Shown in pieces: positions 17,164 to 25,557 of a stretch of 64,000 bases of DNA. Under the pieces are notes generated by a model. It was not told where the DNA came from and did no database searches. It saw only the letters and a list, made by a program, of their open reading frames with translations. Source of the DNA: GCA-2687025 sp964473525 (GTDB lineage Bacteria > Poribacteria > WGA-4E > GCA-2687025). The position numbers were made by a program, and so were the translations under genes. Where the stretch lies: positions 25,819 through 89,818 of the forward strand of contig CAYYPK010000026.1 of assembly GCA_964473525.1 (NCBI GenBank). The letters run 5' to 3'. Position 1 is the first letter of the stretch; every line of letters begins with the position of its first letter.

Positions 17164-18354
17164 TCAGCCCACGTCCGACGCAGCCGCATCGCTCGCCGCG
17201 CGCTTGGCAGACAGCGTCCTGCGAGATACGACTGCGGCGACGGCGTACAGCGCGCCGCCCGTGAGGAACACCGTCGAGGACGGCAAGCCGACGTGCGGGG
17301 CCGCCCAGCCCAGGAGCGGGCCAGCCGCCGCGCCCATGTCCGAGGCGGTCACGTATGACGCCGTGACACGCGGCCCTCGGCTTACTGCCTCCGCGAGCAC
17401 CGTGACGGTGGTCGCCGTGCCACACACGAAGAACACGAGCACGCATGCGATGAGCAGGACGGGCCGGTCGATCTGGCTCCCGATGGCCAAGGCGCCCGCG
17501 CCGACGGCGAAGTAGCGTAGCGACGCGTTGCGCCTACCAACGCGGTCGCTGATGGCTCCCCACACGGGCGCGCTCCAACCAGCGATCCACCGCGCAGACA
17601 GCAGAGAACCGTTGAGGGTAGCGACGCCTACGACGACCCCCACCACGGTGACCGACTCCCCAACCTTGTCGCGCAGCACGAGCCCGAGGGTAGACATCAC
17701 GAGCCCAGAGCCCACGCAGCCGACGGTGAAGCCACACACCCACAGGCCCGCCGTGCCCCTGAAGCTAGGCCGCTCATGTCGCTCCCGGGCGCCGGTGTGC
17801 TTCACGAGCCGTTGAGATTGCACGCCGAGAGGGATGGCCAGGAGCGACGCCCCGGTGAAGAGGAAGAGCGTGCGCGCGAAGCCCAACACGTCGTGCCCAA
17901 CCGCCCCCGCGAGGTTGCCTGCGACCGAGCCCAAGCGCGCGATGAAGTTGTACGAGCCCATGACGACCCCGACCGACTCGTCGCCCGCAGCGTCCGCGGC
18001 GGTCATCAGGCCGCTCTGTCGGATGAACGACCAGCAGAGACCCCAGAGCAGACGTCCCGCGAGGAACACCAGGAAGGTCGAGGCGACGCCGTAGAGCGCC
18101 GTGACGGCAGCGCCACCCGCGAGCGCGCAGGAGAGAGCGAACGTCACGTTGACCCGGTAGAGCGCGCGTTCCGCGACGTGGTTGGTGAGGAAGCGCACCC
18201 ACCGATTCGCGGAGAGGATGATCCCGACCTCAAGGTACGTCAGCCCAAGGGCGTCGTAATACGTGGGGAGGACCGAGTAGAGCATCTGGTCGCCGAGGAG
18301 CGAGAACGCCGTCGCTAGGGCGACGAGGACGACAGGCGCGTACGCTCGCGACAT
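17164..18354 (-). CDS. MFS family transporter
   Basis: This 396-residue integral membrane protein has about 11-12 hydrophobic segments and no signal peptide. The arrangement of two six-helix halves joined by a polar loop (around TGARERHERPSFRGT) is that of major facilitator superfamily carriers. A motif-A-like ISDRVGRRNASLRY segment lies in the second half. The substrate cannot be inferred. It sits between rsfS and addB on the same strand, 63 bases after rsfS and 47 before addB. Nothing suggests a functional tie to them beyond shared transcription. Confidence 0.8.
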   Translation of the reverse strand: MSRAYAPVVLVALATAFSLLGDQMLYSVLPTYYDALGLTYLEVGIILSANRWVRFLTNHVAERALYRVNVTFALSCALAGGAAVTALYGVASTFLVFLAGRLLWGLCWSFIRQSGLMTAADAAGDESVGVVMGSYNFIARLGSVAGNLAGAVGHDVLGFARTLFLFTGASLLAIPLGVQSQRLVKHTGARERHERPSFRGTAGLWVCGFTVGCVGSGLVMSTLGLVLRDKVGESVTVVGVVVGVATLNGSLLSARWIAGWSAPVWGAISDRVGRRNASLRYFAVGAGALAIGSQIDRPVLLIACVLVFFVCGTATTVTVLAEAVSRGPRVTASYVTASDMGAAAGPLLGWAAPHVGLPSSTVFLTGGALYAVAAVVSRRTLSAKRAASDAAASDVG

Positions 18355-18417
18355 CAGGCGGGCTCTCGACGGGTGCTCGGATTGGGCGTGGCAGGGGTCG
18401 GGCCGGAGCGTTGGCGC

Positions 18418-18849
18418 CTACACGAAGTCGCGCGCGGTGAGCGGCCGCGGCTCGTCGGCCGTGTCCTCCCACGTCGGATCCAGGTCGGCGTCCTCGTCGG
18501 AGATCACCGTCGTTGGAGCCTCGCCCCAAAGGCGGTCCAAGCCGTAGAATTCGCGGGCCTCGCGCGTGAAGACGTGGATCACCGTGTCGACGTAATCGAG
18601 CAACGTCCACGCAGCCTGGCGCGAGCCTTCGCGGTGCAGGAGGCGGTGGCCCTCCTCCTTCATCCGGTGGTGCACGATCTCCGCGATCCCGTTCGCGTGC
18701 GTGTCGGACGTGCCGGTACAGACCACGAAGAAGTCGGTGAAGGATCCCATCTCGCGGAGGTCGATCAGCGTGACGTCCTGTGCCTTCCGGCTGAGCGCCG
18801 CCTCGGCAGCTACCCTCGCCATCGCCTCGGTATCTACGGCGGTTGCCAT
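18418..18849 (-). CDS. rsfS: Ribosomal silencing factor RsfS
   Basis: RsfS binds uL14 on the 50S subunit and blocks 30S joining in starvation. The 143-residue protein has the family core: KAQDVTLIDLREMGSFTDFFVVCTG, TSDTHANGIAEIVHHRMKEE and WTLLDYVDTVIHVF. The C-terminus carries an acidic extension (SDEDADLDPTWEDTADE). The start at 18849 (MATAVDTEAM) was chosen because family homology begins there; the frame stays open upstream into yqeK. It follows yqeK by 32 bases, the usual gene pairing in many bacteria. Confidence 0.93.
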   Translation of the reverse strand: MATAVDTEAMARVAAEAALSRKAQDVTLIDLREMGSFTDFFVVCTGTSDTHANGIAEIVHHRMKEEGHRLLHREGSRQAAWTLLDYVDTVIHVFTREAREFYGLDRLWGEAPTTVISDEDADLDPTWEDTADEPRPLTARDFV

Positions 18850-18881
18850 TGTGTTCCCTTCGGTCACAGGAGCGGCCGTTG

Positions 18882-19460
18882 TCACGATCGAGACCGCGCG
18901 ATCAGGTCGTTCATGGCGTCCACCGTCCGAGGATGGATCAGCCTGCCCTTGTCCATCAGAGCTTGAAGGCGGAACTGCATCGTGCGGACGACGCCACCGT
19001 GCAAGTCCCGCATCACGAGGCGCCGAGCCACGGCCGCCTCCGGGAACGGCCTCGACGGCTCGGAGAAATCCGCCGCGTAGAGGGCCATGTCCAGGTCGGT
19101 CATGCCGACGCGCCCGGTAGTGTGGCTGCGGACGGCGTCGCAGACCAGTTCGTCCAGGCCGAACCGCTCGCGCCCCATTTCGGCGGCGATGTAGCCGTGC
19201 AGAGCGACCGGGTTCAGCCTGTCGTCCCGCGTGAGCCGCACCCCATGCCGGGCGCACTCGGCGAACTGCATCGGCGTGGGCATCCACTTCGCGGCATCGT
19301 GCAGGAGGGCCGCGAGCTCGGCTCTCTCGGTGTCAACGCCGTGCGCGGCGGCGTATTCGGTCGCCGTGTCACGCACCCCCGCGACGTGCTTCAGTCGCTT
19401 CGCTGGGAGATGCTCTTCTAGGTAGGCGGCGAGTTCAGACTTCGATGCTCTCGTCGTCAT
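18882..19460 (-). CDS. yqeK: YqeK-type HD-domain Ap4A hydrolase
   Basis: The enzyme splits diadenosine tetraphosphate symmetrically to two ADP, using a metal-binding HD domain. The protein has 192 residues. His25 (RLKHVAGV), His54-Asp55 (LLHDAAK), the LHGYIAAEM histidine and SHTTG supply the conserved metal ligands in order. The start overlaps the end of yacG by 26 bases, suggesting translational coupling. In many genomes yqeK follows nadD; here yacG takes that place, and nadD is not in the window. Confidence 0.9.
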   Translation of the reverse strand: MTTRASKSELAAYLEEHLPAKRLKHVAGVRDTATEYAAAHGVDTERAELAALLHDAAKWMPTPMQFAECARHGVRLTRDDRLNPVALHGYIAAEMGRERFGLDELVCDAVRSHTTGRVGMTDLDMALYAADFSEPSRPFPEAAVARRLVMRDLHGGVVRTMQFRLQALMDKGRLIHPRTVDAMNDLIARSRS

Positions 19461-19713
19461 CCGCCCCCGCTTTCTCGCCCAGCTTTGCCTGCAGCTGCTG
19501 CACTAGATCCACGAGGTCATCGCGGCTCATGTCAGAGACCTCGGCTGTGAGGCGCTCCTCCTCGGTCAGATCCCGCCCAACTACGTACCGCTCGCTGAAC
19601 CAGTTGTCGAGGTCGACATGCTTGCAGCGTTCGCCGCAGAACGGGAACGCCGGAGGCAGCGGGTCGCCTTTGACGTAGGCCACGCCCGCTCCGCACGTCG
19701 GACACTTCAGCGC
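19435..19713 (-). CDS. yacG: YacG-type zinc-binding DNA gyrase inhibitor
   Basis: This small zinc protein (92 residues) is related to YacG, which binds GyrB in E. coli and inhibits gyrase. Cys5, Cys8, Cys27 and Cys31 (CPTC and CGERC) form the zinc site, followed by the family segment HVDLDNWFSERYVV. An acidic, coiled C-terminal tail of about 40 residues is longer than in E. coli YacG. The start at 19713 (MALKCPTCG) is preferred; in-frame ATGs 11 and 8 codons upstream are possible. It heads the minus-strand run that ends with addA. Confidence 0.85.
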   Translation of the reverse strand, partial: ALKCPTCGAGVAYVKGDPLPPAFPFCGERCKHVDLDNWFSERYVVGRDLTEEERLTAEVSDMSRDDLVDLVQQLQAKLGEKAGADDDESIEV

Positions 19714-19799
19714 CATGCGTCTTACCGTACGCGCCATGCGCTCCACAGCCCCTCAATTGCAGACTCTGGCTCTGCCGACTACCATATGACGTGGTCTGG

Positions 19800-19829
19800 A
19801 CGGTAGCGGATTGGCGCGACGGAAGTCAA
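19800..19829 (-). promoter_or_regulatory. Candidate sigma70-type promoter of yacG-addA run
   Basis: On the minus strand TTGACT (19829-19824), an 18-base spacer and TACCGT (19805-19800) precede yacG. The -35 box matches 5 of 6 bases and the -10 box only 3. Transcription would start about 80 bases before yacG. Confidence 0.35.
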
Positions 19830-19847
19830 GGTCTTGGGGGTCGTTGG

Positions 19848-21026
19848 ATGGAACGGGGGATGGATCGTCGCACGTTCCTGACGAGCTTCGCCGGAGGACT
19901 CGTTGCCTTGCGCGCGCGTCCGCTGAACGCCGTGGGTGGACCAACTGTTGGCGAGTACACAGGGCCGAACGTCGTCGTCGTGCGTTTCGGTGGCGGCTGC
20001 CGTCGTCAAGAGACCATCCTCGGCGACGACACGTACTCTCCTTACCTGAGGCACGTCCTCGCCGCGCGCGGCACGCTCTTCTCGAGCATGGAGATGTCGG
20101 ACTCGTCCGAGGTGGAGACAGGCCACGGTCAGGGCACCCTCAACATCCTCACCGGCCGCTACGACAGGTACAAGGACGTCGACGACCGCTTCCTCGGCGA
20201 ACGGTTCGAGGCGAAAACGCCGACGCTCTTCGAGCTCCTGCGCAAACAGTACGCGGTGAAGGAGCACGAGGCGCTCATCATCAACGGCGAGGACCGCATC
20301 GACGAGGAGTTCTACACGTTCAGCAACCACCACCTCTTCGGCGTCGAGTACCGGTCTCGCGTCCTGAGCCTGTACCGGTACAAGACGTTCCTCCTCCGCC
20401 GGCGTCTGGACGAGGGCGACGTCTCCGACGAGGAGCGACCGAAGGCGGAGCGTGAGCTGGCGAAGATGGAGGGCAGCGACTACCGCATGCAGGGCGCCTA
20501 CGTCGAGAGTCCAGACATTGTGCGCTTCTGGGAGGCGTGGCGGGAGTATTACGGTGACACGGGCTTTGTGAACCCCCGTGGCGATCGGCTGCTCACCGAA
20601 CTCAGCCTACGCGCGATGCGCCAGCTGCGCCCGAAGCTCATGATGGTGAACTACAACGACTGCGACTACGTCCACTGGGGCGCCATGAGCCACTACACGC
20701 GTGGCGTCGCGATCATGGACGAAGGCCTGCGCCGACTCGTCGAATTCACCGACCAGGACGAGGCGTACCGCGACAACACCATCTTCGTCGTCGTTCCCGA
20801 CTGCGGCCGCGACAACAACCCGTTCATGGCGGTGCCGTGCCAGCACCACGCCAACACCAGATCAGCGAGGGAGATATTCGCCCTGGTCGTTGGCAAAGGC
20901 GTCCCGGCCGGGCAATGGATCGACGAGACGACGGACCAGATCGCGGTGGCCCCAACAGTCGCCGCGCTGATGGGGTTCCCGGCCCCAGACGCTGAGGGCG
21001 CCGTCTTGCGGCAGGCGCTCGCATGA
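19848..21026 (+). CDS. Tat-exported alkaline phosphatase-superfamily protein
   Basis: This 392-residue protein opens with a twin-arginine leader (MDRRTFLTSFAGGLVAL), so it is probably exported folded. The body resembles the alkaline phosphatase/sulfatase superfamily. It has FGGGCRRQETI near the N-terminus, SDSSEVETGHGQGTLNILTG in place of the nucleophile region, VNYNDCDYVHWG, and late metal-ligand-like VVVPDCGRDNN and CQHHANTRSA. The sulfatase C-x-P-S-R motif is absent, so it is not a formylglycine sulfatase. The start is ATG 19848 with GGGGG upstream; ATG 19860 is also possible. The next gene starts in its stop codon (ATGA). The substrate is unknown. Confidence 0.65.
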   Translation: MERGMDRRTFLTSFAGGLVALRARPLNAVGGPTVGEYTGPNVVVVRFGGGCRRQETILGDDTYSPYLRHVLAARGTLFSSMEMSDSSEVETGHGQGTLNILTGRYDRYKDVDDRFLGERFEAKTPTLFELLRKQYAVKEHEALIINGEDRIDEEFYTFSNHHLFGVEYRSRVLSLYRYKTFLLRRRLDEGDVSDEERPKAERELAKMEGSDYRMQGAYVESPDIVRFWEAWREYYGDTGFVNPRGDRLLTELSLRAMRQLRPKLMMVNYNDCDYVHWGAMSHYTRGVAIMDEGLRRLVEFTDQDEAYRDNTIFVVVPDCGRDNNPFMAVPCQHHANTRSAREIFALVVGKGVPAGQWIDETTDQIAVAPTVAALMGFPAPDAEGAVLRQALA

Positions 21027-22153
21027 ACGCCGCCGACGCTGCCGCGGTTCCCGCTCCCGCTTCCCTCGTGGTTCGCTGGCGTGGTCGCATCGCGCGTCTG
21101 CTCCGCTTCTGCTGGCGTTGGCTGTTCGCCGCCTTCCTGTGCACGACGCCGCCCGGCAGTGTCGTGGCGCTGGGGTGGGCGTTGCGACGGTCTCACGCCG
21201 CCAGTCACGGCGTCTGGGGCTCGAGTGTGGCTCCGCCGGGGCGGCCGCGATGGGTGTTCGCGGACGACGTGTGGCCCGCCTTGCAGAGGGCGAGACACGC
21301 GCCGGGCGGCATCCGCCAGCGCGGGCGTGCGGCGTGCGCCGCTCTGTTCGGTTCCTTGGCGACCAACTTCACGCTCGGCTTCTCCAGCATCCTCGTCGTG
21401 TGGACGGTGACGCTGCCCGGTTGCGTATTGTGGCTATTCGCGTGGTACGACGGGTGGAACAACTCGTTCACGAAGGGCTACGAGAACGCGGCGGTCGGCC
21501 CTGTGACGGGTCTCGGCGGCACGGCGCTGTTCATCATGGCGATGCTGTACGTCCCGATGGCGCAGGCGCGACACGCCGCCACCGGCGACTGGCGCGCCTT
21601 CTACGAGTTCCGAGTGGTCTGGCGACTGATGCGCGCGACGCGGTTTCGGTATCTGCTGCTAGCGGCGTTCTACGCGGTCAGCGCCGTGCCGGTCATGGTG
21701 ATGAAGACCGCCCCGTTCATCTTCACGCAGATAGACAACGCCCGCGAGGACATGGGCGCCGCCGAGGCGCGCGAGCTTCTGGACGGCTACTTCTTCAAGA
21801 CCTGCCTTGTCGTGTTCCCGATATTCGTGGCGTTGCGCGTTGTTGGCGGCCGCGTGTACGCCAGAGCGGCCGACCGCGCTGTCCGCAACGGCGCGCTGGC
21901 GCCAGAGACGTTGCGCCCGGCCGAACGCGACGCGGTGGGTTCGCTGGCGCCACCGGCGCGCGCGCGCCGCCGACGGGGTGACGGGCTCGTCACGGCGCTC
22001 TGGATCGGTGGGTTGGCTGCGGTGTGGTTCGTCTTCGTCGCGCAGATATTCATCTCCGAGTTCCTGAACTACCATCCGGGTGTGGGATGGCTCAACCAGC
22101 CCACGGCGCAGCTCCCGTGGTTCCACTACATACCGTCGCATCTCAATCAATAG
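21023..22153 (+). CDS. Membrane protein of unknown function
   Basis: This 376-residue protein has a basic N-terminus and about five to six hydrophobic segments (near residues 30-55, 110-145, 160-185, 205-235, 250-280 and 325-350). The central segment LYVPMAQARHAATGDWRAFYEFRVVWRLMR resembles the hydrophobic-to-charged switch of bacterial DUF4013-like proteins, but the match is weak and the family is not assigned. Its ATG overlaps the stop of the exported phosphatase-like gene by four bases, so the two are translationally coupled and probably act together at the membrane. Confidence 0.65.
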   Translation: MNAADAAAVPAPASLVVRWRGRIARLLRFCWRWLFAAFLCTTPPGSVVALGWALRRSHAASHGVWGSSVAPPGRPRWVFADDVWPALQRARHAPGGIRQRGRAACAALFGSLATNFTLGFSSILVVWTVTLPGCVLWLFAWYDGWNNSFTKGYENAAVGPVTGLGGTALFIMAMLYVPMAQARHAATGDWRAFYEFRVVWRLMRATRFRYLLLAAFYAVSAVPVMVMKTAPFIFTQIDNAREDMGAAEARELLDGYFFKTCLVVFPIFVALRVVGGRVYARAADRAVRNGALAPETLRPAERDAVGSLAPPARARRRRGDGLVTALWIGGLAAVWFVFVAQIFISEFLNYHPGVGWLNQPTAQLPWFHYIPSHLNQ

Positions 22154-22160
22154 GCGAGCG

Positions 22161-22577
22161 ATGCAGGAGTCGATGGATCCCGAGACTAGTAACGTAGCCA
22201 TCGCGCGCGGCTGCCTGCCCGTGGTGCTGGTGGCTCTGCTGCTGGCGGGTGGGGCGTTTGCATTCGTCGCGTGGCGCGCGGGCGGCCCCAGCGAGATAGT
22301 CAACGAGTTCCTCGTCACGGGCACGCTGAATCTGCTGGAGACGCACGCGCTGGGCCAACGCCCGGACGGCGTGGCCGAGAGCGAAGTGCAGGCGACATTC
22401 GCGGCCGTCCGCGCCGGCGTCACCGACGACCGAGTCGACATGGACGCGCTGTACACAACCCTTCGGAGCTATGAGGAGCGGTTCAAGGGCACGGGTACCA
22501 AGCCCTCCACCGGAGAGATGCAGGGGTTCTTGAGCGACCTCGACGCGACCGTCCTGCCGCTGGCGGACGTCCGCTAG
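22161..22577 (+). CDS. Small single-pass membrane protein, unknown function
   Basis: The product has 138 residues, with one transmembrane helix at about residues 18-40 (LPVVLVALLLAGGAFAFVAW) and a mostly helical soluble tail. The start at 22161 follows the upstream stop by seven bases and has GGCGAG in front; an upstream in-frame ATG at 22080 would lie within the preceding gene. It is the third gene of a tight plus-strand set with the phosphatase-like and membrane proteins. No family is recognised. Confidence 0.6.
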   Translation: MQESMDPETSNVAIARGCLPVVLVALLLAGGAFAFVAWRAGGPSEIVNEFLVTGTLNLLETHALGQRPDGVAESEVQATFAAVRAGVTDDRVDMDALYTTLRSYEERFKGTGTKPSTGEMQGFLSDLDATVLPLADVR

Positions 22578-22607
22578 GCAGCGTCCCGCCGCGTAGCCGG
22601 ATGCCTT

Positions 22608-25439
22608 CTATGGACAATACACCTCGGGCAGCGGATCACCGTCGGTGATGACCGTCACGCGCGCGCGCGGCCTCTCTCCGTCCTTACGGTCGACGTCCAA
22701 CGCCACACGGTTGTCGCCGGCCTCCACGGTGGGCGTTCCTCCGACGGGCGTCACGTCCCGCAAGGGCGCGCCGTCCGGCCCGTACAGGGTGCAGGCGTCG
22801 GGCGAGACGTACTCGACGTAGCACCCGGGCTCTATGTCGACAGGGAAGCTGATGCGGTCCCGGCCGGTCGTGATGTACGGATGCCTAACCGGCGTCCGTA
22901 CGAGCGGCAGCGCAGTGATGGGACCGAGGTAGCACTCGACGTCTTCGCCCGGCGGCAGGTTGTTGCACCAGACGCTGAGGAAGCCAACGGCTCCGAAGTC
23001 CACCGACTCCCTGAATATCGAGTACAGATCCCGTGAGTAGGGCCAGACGTAGGCGCCACACCGTTGGGCGTCGAACTCCACCAACTCGAAGTAGCGCCAG
23101 CCTTCGAAATCGACGACTACGTAGTGTTCGCCCGTCCCAAGCGCGACCGTTTCCGGGCTCTTGACCTGGAAGTTCAGCACCTCGCCCCTGGCGTCGCCGT
23201 GCACCCAGACTCCCAGACCCTGATGGCCGCCCAGATCGAGCGGCTGCGCGAACTCCCATCCGGCCCTAGCCCACGCTCCTTGCCGTTCTGGTCGGTCGCT
23301 GCGAGCCCTGTAGCAGCCACTCAGGGCTCCGTCGGGCGCCACGGATGTGGACGGTTCCAGCGCTGCCGTGACGCCGTCAGCCGTCTCGACCGCCTGCATG
23401 GGCGCGCCACCGGCGTAGTCCGAGAGGACGATGTTCCCCGGCTCGTCGTAACCGCCGGCAGACATCAGCGCCTCGATGCGAATCCGCAGGCGTTGCGGGT
23501 CGAACGCGTTGTGAGTCGTCCACGTGTCCGCGCCGTTCGCAAGGCCTGGCGTCGTGTGCCTGTCGTACCTGACCGGCCGGAACGTCCACCGACCGACGCC
23601 GGTCTGGGCGAGCGTGAACTCGTCGCCCGGGGTTCTGAGTCGCGCGCGTATGGGCTCCGGCACGCAACCAGCGCGCCTGAGAGTCTCGTACTTCCTACAC
23701 ACCGCGGCGACGCGGGGCAGGCCGGGAGACGTAGCAAGCCGCGCGGGGTCCACTTGCATCATTGAGAAGCTGCTGTCCGTCGCCAACGCCTTTCCGCACA
23801 GATACTCGATGTCGTCGGCCATCGTGGGTTCCTGCTGCGGGGAGTGCCACGGCAGCGGGGCGAACCATCCGAGGTGCGCCGGTAGCATGTTCCGCTGCGC
23901 CGAGAAGCCGTGGTCGCCAACGGCCGGCGCGGCGTGCACGCCGGTCTGCCCGTTGGACGCGCAGTGGATGTCGATGAACGTCTTGTAGCCGCGCCGCGGG
24001 TGGTCCCACGCGCCCAGTCGTGACCGCACGAACCAGAGATGGTGGTGGAAGGTGCTCATCTCCATCACCGCAGGCTTCTCGAGGCGCTTCCACAACTCGA
24101 ACACGAACTTCGAGCCGTAGTGCCAGCCGTTCTCCCGGCCGCCCATCATGTCCTCGGCGTCCAGAGCGTCGAGGTACATCATGTCGAAGCCGCAGGTGTT
24201 GAAGGCCTCGGCCGTCTTCGCAGCGACCTCCGCGAGGAGGACCGAGTCGCCGTCGGGCGCGAACAGCCCGAAGAACTCGAGCAGGTGGTCGGCGCGCGCT
24301 CCCGTCGCGTGCGGGGCCACCTGCGTGCCGCACGCGCCTCGCGTGCAGCCCGTGAAGGCGTACGGCTCCGTCTTGTCGATGCCGTCGAACGTGATGAGTT
24401 CGTCGTCGATTCTCAGCGTCACGCTGTTGCGGGAGAAGAGACCGGTGATCGTGGACATGTCCGCTGTGGACTCGACGACGCGCACGGTGGTCGCTTCCTC
24501 CGTCAGCGGCTCGGCCAGCGTGAAACCGGCGTCCGACGCCAGGCCCGGATGCGGCACGGGCGTCACCCACGCGGTGTCCTTGGCGATGCAATGCGCGTAC
24601 GTGTGGAGGCCCGCGGAGATGCCCGCCTCGTGCAGCTTGTCGACAGCAGCTTTGAGGCCCGCGTACCCGTCTGGGTACATGTCTGGGTTGGGCCGGCAGT
24701 CGCCGAAGCGGAACGAACGGCCGCCGTGGAAGTCGATCTGGTCGAACCCGAGGGCCTGCGCCACGCCGATCCACTCGTCGGCGGTCTCCTCGGTGAGGTC
24801 GCCGAAGTTGAAGAGGTAGGAACCGCGGTTGATCGACGGTTCGAGCGCCCAGGGGCCGCCGAGTGGCGAGTGCGGCAAGTCGGGCGCGCTGCTCACGACC
24901 TCCTGCATCACCTCTCGCAGCTTGTCGGGCGGGCACGCCATCACGGCAGCCCTGGCTCCGGCGAAGCCGAACCTGGGGTAGCACATCGCTCTTAGGCGGA
25001 CGTTTGCGCCGGGTAGCTCCGCGACGTTCGTCTGTAGGTTGAGAGCAAGCGCGCACGCCGCCATCGAGGCGCCGCTGGCCCCGTCCGCGGTTAGCGAGAC
25101 GTCAACGAACGTGAGCTCGTCGACACCATCGCCGTCCACGGACAGCACCTCGAAGACGATGTGACTAGAGTGGACATCCGCGCGTATCGCCAGGGTGACG
25201 TCCGCGCCCGCGAACTGCACGATGAGCGTGTCGCCGTCGCGTGACACGCTGGACGACGGCCACGCGCGGCCGTCCTTCGTGACGCGCGCGGACGGAACGT
25301 CGGAGCCGCGGTCGAGGCGGTCAGCGCCCGTGCTCGTGTCCATGAAGCCGAGATTCGCGCCATCCCGGCCGATGACGTGGCGGCAGCGTTCCGTCTCCAG
25401 AACGATGCCCTGGCCGGCGCTGAACGTGGGATCAGACAT
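22608..25439 (-). CDS. Large glycoside hydrolase-like protein (TIM-barrel core)
   Basis: This 943-residue protein has no signal peptide. Residues 1-190 look like a beta-sandwich. About 200-560 looks like a TIM barrel of the alpha-galactosidase or clan-D kind: LGFDQIDFHGG, KLHEAGISAGLHTYAH, FDMMYLDALDAEDM and KPAVMEMSTFHHHLWFVRS follow one another as barrel strands. Its acidic residues, such as the Asp pair in YLDALDAED, could be catalytic. An insertion at about 300-380 carries a beta-rich repeat. The C-terminal 350 residues are again beta-rich, with WEFAQPLDLGGHQGLGVWVHGD typical of a carbohydrate-binding sandwich. A convergent gene ends 31 bases away. The glycan target is unknown. Confidence 0.6.
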   Translation of the reverse strand: MSDPTFSAGQGIVLETERCRHVIGRDGANLGFMDTSTGADRLDRGSDVPSARVTKDGRAWPSSSVSRDGDTLIVQFAGADVTLAIRADVHSSHIVFEVLSVDGDGVDELTFVDVSLTADGASGASMAACALALNLQTNVAELPGANVRLRAMCYPRFGFAGARAAVMACPPDKLREVMQEVVSSAPDLPHSPLGGPWALEPSINRGSYLFNFGDLTEETADEWIGVAQALGFDQIDFHGGRSFRFGDCRPNPDMYPDGYAGLKAAVDKLHEAGISAGLHTYAHCIAKDTAWVTPVPHPGLASDAGFTLAEPLTEEATTVRVVESTADMSTITGLFSRNSVTLRIDDELITFDGIDKTEPYAFTGCTRGACGTQVAPHATGARADHLLEFFGLFAPDGDSVLLAEVAAKTAEAFNTCGFDMMYLDALDAEDMMGGRENGWHYGSKFVFELWKRLEKPAVMEMSTFHHHLWFVRSRLGAWDHPRRGYKTFIDIHCASNGQTGVHAAPAVGDHGFSAQRNMLPAHLGWFAPLPWHSPQQEPTMADDIEYLCGKALATDSSFSMMQVDPARLATSPGLPRVAAVCRKYETLRRAGCVPEPIRARLRTPGDEFTLAQTGVGRWTFRPVRYDRHTTPGLANGADTWTTHNAFDPQRLRIRIEALMSAGGYDEPGNIVLSDYAGGAPMQAVETADGVTAALEPSTSVAPDGALSGCYRARSDRPERQGAWARAGWEFAQPLDLGGHQGLGVWVHGDARGEVLNFQVKSPETVALGTGEHYVVVDFEGWRYFELVEFDAQRCGAYVWPYSRDLYSIFRESVDFGAVGFLSVWCNNLPPGEDVECYLGPITALPLVRTPVRHPYITTGRDRISFPVDIEPGCYVEYVSPDACTLYGPDGAPLRDVTPVGGTPTVEAGDNRVALDVDRKDGERPRARVTVITDGDPLPEVYCP

Positions 25440-25557
25440 GTGGGTCGGCGGCCTCCGTCAGGCACAGGGACAGACCGGGGCGGCGGCGGCGGCCGGAGCG
25501 TACCCAAGGCGGCCGTCCGACGCAATCGCGCGGTGACGCCACAGGCTGCGGCGGCGT

